Notes under the pieces: generated by a model
What the model was told of the DNA's origin: nothing
Seen by the model: only the letters and a program-made list of their open reading frames with translations
The model's database searches: none
Assembly: GCF_036322705.1 (NCBI RefSeq)
Contig: NZ_AP027270.1
Span: 1,923,501-1,987,500 of the forward strand
Source of the DNA: Maricaulis maris
Lineage (GTDB): Bacteria; Pseudomonadota; Alphaproteobacteria; Caulobacterales; Maricaulaceae
Length of the DNA stretch: 64,000 nucleotides
Reading direction: 5' to 3'
Shown here: in pieces, positions 58,743 to 64,000 of the stretch
Position numbering within the stretch: position 1 is the stretch's first letter
Layout: each line of letters begins with the position of its first letter
Position numbers and translations under genes: made by a program

Positions 58743-60660
58743 GACGTCTTCAACTCCCCAGTCCGGCTCAAATCCGCAATCCGATGAGATAGATGACGCG
58801 TTGGAGGCGTCAGGGCAATCACTCGGCGGTGCAAAGCTGATTGCCGACTATGTCCGCAACCTGCCGCCCAAGCCGGGCGTTTATCGCATGTTCGGCGAAG
58901 ATGGTGCGGTGCTCTATGTCGGCAAGGCCCGCAACCTGAAGAATCGCGTCTCGAACTACGCCAATGGTCGCGGGCACTCCAACCGCATCGCGCTGATGAT
59001 CGCGCTGACCCGCAAGATGGAGTTCGTGGTCACGCAGACCGAGACCGAAGCCCTCCTGCTTGAAGCCAATCTCATCAAGTCGCTGAAGCCGCGTTTCAAC
59101 ATCCTGCTGCGCGACGACAAGAGCTTCCCCTATATCCTGATCCGCAAGGACCACGCCGCCCCGCAGCTGACCAAGCATCGCGGCGCCCGCAAGGCGAAGG
59201 GCGATTATTTCGGTCCCTTCGCGTCGGTGGGTGCGGTCAACCAGACGCTCAACACGCTGCAGAAGGCCTTTCTGATCCGGACCTGCAGCGACAGCGTCTA
59301 TGAGGGCCGCTCGCGCGCCTGCATGCTGCACCAGATCAAGCGCTGTGCCGGCCCCTGCGTCGACCTGATCGAACCCGCCGCCTATGACGAGCTGGTCAAG
59401 GAGGCGACGGATTTCCTGCGGGGCCGCTCAAATGCGCTGCGCCAGGACTTGCAGGACCGGATGGCCGAGGCCTCCGAAGCGATGGACTTCGAAACCGCCG
59501 CCAAGCTGCGCGACCGCATTCGCGCGATCGCGGCGGTCACCACTGACCAGGGCATCAATCCGGACGGGGTCGAGGAGGCCGATGTGGTCGCCGTACACCA
59601 GGATGGCGGCAAGTCCTGCGTCCAGATCTTCTTCTTCCGGGCCGGTCAGAACTGGGGCAACCAGTCTTTCTTTCCGCGTCATGACAGCGAGGCCGAACCG
59701 GCCGAGGTGCTCGCCGCCTTCGTCGCACAATTCTATGACGACAAACCGGCCCCGGCGCTGATCCTGCTCTCGCACGAGATCGAGGACGCCGAGCTGCTGG
59801 GCGAGGCCCTCAGCCTGCGAGCCGACCGCAAGGTCGTGCTGCACACGCCCCGGCGCGGGGAAAAGCGCAAGCTGGTCGACCGGACGCTGACCAATGCCCG
59901 TGAAAGCCTCGCCCGACGACTTTCGGAAAGCGCGACACAGACCCAGCTTCTCAAGGGGGTGCAGCGTGTTTTCGACCTGCCCGACCTGCCCCAGCGGATC
60001 GAGGTTTATGACAACTCGCATATCCAGGGCACCAATGCGCTCGGCGCGATGATCGTGGCGGGACCGGACGGGTTCGAGAAAAACCACTACCGCCGCTTCA
60101 ACATGAAGGGCGATGACGCTGCCACCAATGATGACTTCGCGATGATGAAGGCGATGCTCAAGCGTCGCTTCTCACGCCTCCTGAAAGAGCGCGATGACGG
60201 TGCGCCGGTGCCCGATCTTGTCCTGATCGACGGCGGCAAGGGTCAATTGTCCTCGGTGATGGAGATCGCCGAGGAACTGGGCATTACGGCGGATACCGGT
60301 ATCACCATCGCCGCCATCGCCAAGGGCCCTGAACGCGATGCCGGTCGCGAGGCCTTCTACCTGCCCGGCAAACCGCCCTTCAAACTGCCGATGAAGGACC
60401 CGGTTCTCTATTACCTGCAACGCCTGCGTGACGAAGCCCACCGCTTCGCCATCGGCGGCCACCGGGCCAAGCGCAAGAAACAGATGACCGACAATCCGCT
60501 CGACGGGATTGACGGGATCGGCCCGTCCCGGAAGAAGGCCCTGCTAGCCTATTTCGGCTCCGCCAAGGCGGTCCGCAACGCCGCCCTCGCCGACCTTGAG
60601 TCGGTGGACGGCATCTCCAAGGCCATGGCCAAGAAGATCCATGACTGGTTCCAGAAATGA
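58741..60660 (+). CDS. uvrC: UvrABC excinuclease subunit C
   Basis: The 639-residue nuclease cuts damaged DNA on both sides of a lesion. An N-terminal GIY-YIG nuclease (about 40-120: [19 protein letters not shown]), a UvrB-interacting UVR segment ([15 protein letters not shown]), the RNase H-like second nuclease ([17 protein letters not shown]) and a C-terminal helix-hairpin-helix pair ([20 protein letters not shown]) are present. The start at 58741 has no obvious ribosome-binding site and shares CATG with the divergent reductase start, so leaderless or atypical initiation is possible. Confidence 0.95.
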   Translation: MTSSTPQSGSNPQSDEIDDALEASGQSLGGAKLIADYVRNLPPKPGVYRMFGEDGAVLYVGKARNLKNRVSNYANGRGHSNRIALMIALTRKMEFVVTQTETEALLLEANLIKSLKPRFNILLRDDKSFPYILIRKDHAAPQLTKHRGARKAKGDYFGPFASVGAVNQTLNTLQKAFLIRTCSDSVYEGRSRACMLHQIKRCAGPCVDLIEPAAYDELVKEATDFLRGRSNALRQDLQDRMAEASEAMDFETAAKLRDRIRAIAAVTTDQGINPDGVEEADVVAVHQDGGKSCVQIFFFRAGQNWGNQSFFPRHDSEAEPAEVLAAFVAQFYDDKPAPALILLSHEIEDAELLGEALSLRADRKVVLHTPRRGEKRKLVDRTLTNARESLARRLSESATQTQLLKGVQRVFDLPDLPQRIEVYDNSHIQGTNALGAMIVAGPDGFEKNHYRRFNMKGDDAATNDDFAMMKAMLKRRFSRLLKERDDGAPVPDLVLIDGGKGQLSSVMEIAEELGITADTGITIAAIAKGPERDAGREAFYLPGKPPFKLPMKDPVLYYLQRLRDEAHRFAIGGHRAKRKKQMTDNPLDGIDGIGPSRKKALLAYFGSAKAVRNAALADLESVDGISKAMAKKIHDWFQK

Positions 60661-60673
60661 TGGAGTTCCCGCG

Positions 60674-61225
60674 ATGACATTTGCCGCCGCCCTGCTTCGA
60701 CTGGCGCTTTGCCTGCTGGGTCCGCTGGCGATCTGGTTTTCCTGGCGCTGGACCGGCTCGGTCTACGGACCGCCGCTGTTTGATGGCTTCATCGCGACAT
60801 CGCGCGCCATGGCCGCCTTCGGCGCTGGCGCCTTTGTCATGGCCTCCCTGGTTGCGCTTACCGGGATGACCGCAGACAGCCTGACCGCCCGTCTGGCCCG
60901 CGCGGCCCATGCAAGCGCCTTCCTCGTCCTCTACTTGATGATGATCGGCCCGGTCGCCCATCTGATTGCGCCCATTCTCGCCGTCCTGGTCACAGACATT
61001 CATGACCTTGTGCGCCCCTCGCCTCGTGACGGACTGTCAGCCCGGGCGCGGCCCATGCCGACGATCGGGCAGGCGTTGACGCTGACCGCCGCCGGCCTGC
61101 CGCTGCTGGCCGCACCGCTGGGCTGGACCGGCAACGATCTCGCGCTCACGGTCTGGGTCATGGTTCTTTGGCTTGCGGCCGCCTTCAAGCTTCATCGCTT
61201 CCTGCCTCGCCCCAAGGCCGATTGA
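60674..61225 (+). CDS. Membrane protein of unknown function
   Basis: The 183-residue product has about five hydrophobic segments (about 8-25, 43-62, 75-100, 135-150, 155-172). The start MTFAAALLRLA is preceded by GGAG at 60662. It begins 13 nt after uvrC and may be cotranscribed with it. I recognise no family. A short basic loop (SPRDGLSARARP) separates the N- and C-terminal membrane parts. Confidence 0.6.
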   Translation: MTFAAALLRLALCLLGPLAIWFSWRWTGSVYGPPLFDGFIATSRAMAAFGAGAFVMASLVALTGMTADSLTARLARAAHASAFLVLYLMMIGPVAHLIAPILAVLVTDIHDLVRPSPRDGLSARARPMPTIGQALTLTAAGLPLLAAPLGWTGNDLALTVWVMVLWLAAAFKLHRFLPRPKAD

Positions 61226-61285
61226 ACCTTCCCGCCGCGCGTCGGACTGATATGATCAAGACCGGACAACGGGGCAGGACGCGAC

Positions 61286-62089
61286 ATGGTCAAGAACATC
61301 TTCTATCTGGCGATCACCCTTGGGGCCGCGGCCCTGTGGGTCTGGACCGCGGGACTTCTGGCCCCGGAATCCGTATGCGCTGGAGGCGCCCGCGGCCTCG
61401 ACTGCGCCGTCCTGGAGATCAGCGCCATGCCCAAGCTGGCGACCATGATCGGTATCTATGTGCTCGCCGCGGTGTTCTTTGCCTTCACCGCCGTGCGTCA
61501 GAACCGGCCGATGGGGACCGGTAAGTCGGGTCGGATCCGGCGCTATCGCTACGCCGAGGAATACCTTGTCGAAAAGGGCAAGCTCTCGCATGAGGCGCTG
61601 ATCGAGTATCACCGCGAATACAAGTGGGAAGCTTACTCCGGTATCGCCCTGTCCGCCGCCATCGTCGTTGCTGCCCTCGTCATCCAGGGCGATGCAACCG
61701 GTGACGCCCCCTTCGCCGACGCGACACTGGCCCTCTGGAATGCCGGCATCCTGGCCATCGCCGGGGCCATGATGGCCGCTGCGGAGATCGTTCACACCAA
61801 TACGCTGTCTCCCCTGGTACCGATCAAGACCCGCCTCAAAACTGTCGGGCGCTCGATCGTGATCGCCGGGATCGGCGTCACGCTGGCCGTGTCGTCGGTC
61901 TTCGCCTTCATCTCGATGGCAGCGCCCTTCGTGGCCATTCTCGGCAATCTGATCTTCTTCTTCCTCGGGCTCTGGCTGCAATCGGCGCGCGCCATTCCGC
62001 GCGATGAAATGCTAGAGCAATTCCAACTGAGTGAGGATGAATGGGATGAGCTCGTCAGACGGGTCAATACCGGCGGCAAGGGTGGATAA
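61286..62089 (+). CDS. Membrane protein of unknown function with cytoplasmic C-terminus
   Basis: The 267-residue protein has about six membrane segments: one N-terminal segment (5-25), another at about 48-68, then after a hydrophilic domain (75-115: RYRYAEEYLVEKGKLSHEALIEY) four more. The C-terminal 35 residues are acidic (RDEMLEQFQLSEDEWDELVRRV). The two cysteines CAGGARGLDC face the periplasm. I know no family. The HAD phosphatase gene overlaps its 3' end by 44 nt. Confidence 0.7.
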   Translation: MVKNIFYLAITLGAAALWVWTAGLLAPESVCAGGARGLDCAVLEISAMPKLATMIGIYVLAAVFFAFTAVRQNRPMGTGKSGRIRRYRYAEEYLVEKGKLSHEALIEYHREYKWEAYSGIALSAAIVVAALVIQGDATGDAPFADATLALWNAGILAIAGAMMAAAEIVHTNTLSPLVPIKTRLKTVGRSIVIAGIGVTLAVSSVFAFISMAAPFVAILGNLIFFFLGLWLQSARAIPRDEMLEQFQLSEDEWDELVRRVNTGGKGG

Positions 62090-62855
62090 TACCGCACTGT
62101 CCGGCGTCCGCGCCTTCCTGTTCGACCTCGACGGGACGGTCACCCGCGACGGCCGCGTTCCGGCCAGCAGCCTGGCGGCGATGGAGCGTCTGCAGGCCGC
62201 AGGTCTGCTCACTCTTGCGGTCACCGGCCGACCGGCCGGCTGGTGCGACCTGATCGCGCGCTGGTGGCCCGTCGACGCGGTCATTGGCGAGAATGGCGCC
62301 TTCTGTTTTGCCCGCCGGGATGACAACCGGATCGACCGCGACTGGTTCTTCGAGACAACGCCGACCGAGCGCGCCACCCTCGTCGCGATTGCCGAGGATA
62401 CGCTGCGACTGGCCCCGGGCCTTGCCGCGTCTGCGGACAATGCCTGGCGTGTCTGCGATATCGCGGTCGACTTCACGGAGGACGTTACCGGTCCGACGCT
62501 TGATGATGCCGAGCGCGTACGGCGCCATTTCGAAGCGGCCGGCGCCTGCGCCAAGACCAGCTCGATCCACGTCAATGCCTGGTTCGGTGAGCACGACAAG
62601 AAGACGACCGCCTGCACCGTCCTGGCCGACCGCTTCGGGATCACCGCCGAGCGCCAGGCGGCAGAGGTCGCCTATATCGGTGACGCGCCCAATGATGAGC
62701 CGATGTTTGCCGCGTTCCCGCTCAGCTTCGGGGTCGCCGGCGTGCGCCGCTTCCTGCACCATATGAGGGCCCATCCAGCCGATATCGCGACCGGTGACGG
62801 CGCCGATGGCTTTGTCGAGATCGCGCAGCGGCTATTGGAGGCGCGGGCCGCATGA
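62046..62855 (+). CDS. HAD-family phosphatase, Cof-like
   Basis: The 269-residue protein has motif I FDLDGTVTRDG, a central cap domain of the Cof (C2B) type and the late motif IV GDAPNDEPMFAAF. It would dephosphorylate a small phosphate ester. The start at 62046 is favoured by GAGGA 8 nt upstream and still overlaps the preceding gene by 44 nt; a GTG at 62031 is an alternative. It is followed by a CDP-alcohol phosphatidyltransferase with a 4-nt overlap, which hints at phospholipid metabolism. Confidence 0.85.
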   Translation: MSSSDGSIPAARVDNTALSGVRAFLFDLDGTVTRDGRVPASSLAAMERLQAAGLLTLAVTGRPAGWCDLIARWWPVDAVIGENGAFCFARRDDNRIDRDWFFETTPTERATLVAIAEDTLRLAPGLAASADNAWRVCDIAVDFTEDVTGPTLDDAERVRRHFEAAGACAKTSSIHVNAWFGEHDKKTTACTVLADRFGITAERQAAEVAYIGDAPNDEPMFAAFPLSFGVAGVRRFLHHMRAHPADIATGDGADGFVEIAQRLLEARAA

Positions 62856-63421
62856 CCACGCGACTGACCCTGCCCAACATCCTCACCGGCTCGCGCATCG
62901 CGCTGGTGCCGGCCCTGTTCTGGGCGCTTTCCCTCGGCGGGACGCAAGGCTTTCTGGTCGCGCTCCTGATCGCCATCCTCGCCGAGCTGACCGATCTGCT
63001 GGATGGCGCCATCGCGCGTCGCTTCAACCAGCAGTCGGAGTTCGGTGCCCAGTTCGACCCGCTCGCCGACAGCCTGTACCGGATTGGCGCCTTCACGGCG
63101 CTGGCCGCCTTCGACCTGATTCCGGTCTGGACGATCATCGTCTTTGCCTGGCGCGATGTGCTGGTCAGCTATGCCCGCCTGATGATGCAGGCAAAAGGGC
63201 GTGCGGTCGGCGCGAGGCTGTCGGGCAAGCTGAAGGCCATTGTCCAGGGCGTCGCCATCATCGCCCTGCTCGCCATGCCGCTTGTTCCTGCAGATATTTT
63301 CGATCCGGCAATGGCGTCCCGCGCCGCGCAGGGTGCATTCTGGGTAGCGCTCGCCGTGACCGCCTGGTCAGGCATTGACTACCTCCTGGCTGGCGCGCGT
63401 CCGGCCAGTGGCAAGGCGTAG
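62852..63421 (+). CDS. CDP-alcohol phosphatidyltransferase (PgsA-like)
   Basis: The 189-residue membrane enzyme has the family signature DGAIARRFNQQSEFGAQFD followed by PLAD, fitting D-G-x2-A-R-x8-G-x3-D-x3-D exactly. It would transfer a phosphatidyl group from CDP-diacylglycerol to an alcohol such as glycerol 3-phosphate. The start overlaps the HAD phosphatase stop (ATGA); a phosphatase beside such a synthase is suggestive of phosphatidylglycerol formation. About five or six membrane segments are predicted. Confidence 0.92.
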   Translation: MTTRLTLPNILTGSRIALVPALFWALSLGGTQGFLVALLIAILAELTDLLDGAIARRFNQQSEFGAQFDPLADSLYRIGAFTALAAFDLIPVWTIIVFAWRDVLVSYARLMMQAKGRAVGARLSGKLKAIVQGVAIIALLAMPLVPADIFDPAMASRAAQGAFWVALAVTAWSGIDYLLAGARPASGKA

Positions 63422-63428
63422 CCGCGAC

Positions 63429-64000
63429 ATGTCATTGCCGCCGCATGCGCTTCAAATCCTTCAGCACCGCTCGCTCAACAGCCCGCGCGCCTTCGAACGT
63501 GGCCTGAAACTGGCCGAGCGCCTGCCCGAGGCCCGTCACGCCCATGAGGCCGATATCTGCTGGATCGCGGACGGCGATGGCCCACCCCTTCTCTACACCC
63601 ATCATCCCGACCTGATGTTTGACCGGCTTGGGCGCCGGGCCGTGGCAAAGGCCTGTGCGACGGGCAGGATGTGGCGGCTCGAGGACGCGCTGACCGCAGC
63701 CCGCGGGCATGCCGTCATCCTGGAGCTCAAGGTCGGCAAGGGCGACCGCCGCGCCGCGCTGGCCGAGCTGGTCCGCCTGGCGCAGGAGCATGACGCGCCG
63801 GTCCTGATTGACGCCTTCTCGCTCGATCTGTTGCGTCTGACACGGGCGCTCGCCCCGGCGGCCCGGCTCAGCCTGCACACGGGACTGTACCGCCCCGACA
63901 CGACGATGATCACCGCCGCCGGCTGGCCGCTGATCCAGTCGGTGCCGAGCACGACGCTTCCGATCGATGTCATCTCGCTGCGCCTTTATGGCGGCTGGCA
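63429..64000 (+). CDS. Glycerophosphodiester phosphodiesterase-like protein (partial)
   Basis: The gene runs off the right edge; 190 codons are visible from ATG at 63429. HRSLNSPRAFERGLKLAER and HAHEADICWIADGDGPPLLY resemble the start of GDPD/PLC-like TIM barrels (His, then Glu/Asp and His in THHPDLMFDRL), and VILELKVGKGDRRAALAELVR follows with the expected Glu and Lys. It starts 7 nt after the CDP-alcohol phosphatidyltransferase and is probably cotranscribed, giving three genes of phospholipid-related type in a row. The match is by pattern only, and the C-terminal half is missing. Confidence 0.55.
   Translation, partial: MSLPPHALQILQHRSLNSPRAFERGLKLAERLPEARHAHEADICWIADGDGPPLLYTHHPDLMFDRLGRRAVAKACATGRMWRLEDALTAARGHAVILELKVGKGDRRAALAELVRLAQEHDAPVLIDAFSLDLLRLTRALAPAARLSLHTGLYRPDTTMITAAGWPLIQSVPSTTLPIDVISLRLYGGW

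Overview
The window is dense, GC-rich DNA of about 65% G+C, with short intergenic gaps, many ATGA-type start/stop overlaps and a typical alphaproteobacterial gene set: an Oar-like TonB-dependent receptor, YceI/cytochrome b561 cluster, TIGR02301-type protein beside a Nudix gene, NadQ-type NAD regulator, and phytochrome-style kinases. The style fits the Maricaulis/Hyphomonas/Caulobacter group of the Caulobacterales, but this is inferred from gene content and not from a marker gene. I see no rRNA, tRNA, CRISPR array, transposase or prophage.

Layout. 1-1 kb: end of a LytS-like kinase and its LytTR response regulator. 1.1-5.2 kb (minus): a 986-residue TonB-dependent receptor and a membrane-anchored LuxR-type regulator. 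5.3-10 kb: cytochrome b, acyl-CoA dehydrogenase, and a YceI lipoprotein / cytochrome b561 / YceI trio. 9.8-13.4 kb: Sua5, an FAD-linked 2-hydroxyacid dehydrogenase and YaaA, followed by a possible small RNA. 14.7-16.9 kb: an overlapping four-gene operon (bdhA, VOC, Nudix, TIGR02301-like). 17-21.2 kb: a MacAB-like ABC efflux operon closed by a strong terminator. 21.2-26.4 kb: HAD-like protein, DUF6165, SulP transporter, GT9, YgfZ and Tag. 26.4-31.7 kb: an accessory stretch of small secreted or lipid-anchored proteins, repeats, and the glutathione-dependent formaldehyde pathway (fghA, frmA). 31.9-36.9 kb: two paralogous ketoacyl-ACP synthases III around an ammonium transporter. 38.5-45 kb: NadQ regulator, RluA-type synthase and the nadABC operon, with three matching inverted repeats in front of nadA. 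46-48.7 kb: phosphoribosyltransferase, esterase and an internally duplicated membrane protein. 48.8-52.7 kb (minus): two kinases and one receiver. 52.9-64 kb: Nudix hydrolase, CaCA antiporter, DUF4197, DUF418, pirin, a FolM-like/FolB pair, UvrC, membrane proteins, HAD phosphatase, CDP-alcohol phosphatidyltransferase and a truncated phosphodiesterase-like gene.

Two repeat families stand out. One is an element of about 115 bp with a 23-26 bp central inverted repeat, present as four full copies and one copy without its core, all between genes. The other has 30-bp arms; one copy lies in frame inside nadB and adds about 45 residues at the junction between the flavin and C-terminal domains. The clearest regulatory signal is the set of three GCTC-N5-GAGC sites before nadA, one of them overlapping a plausible promoter, which suggests that the nearby NadQ-type protein represses NAD synthesis.
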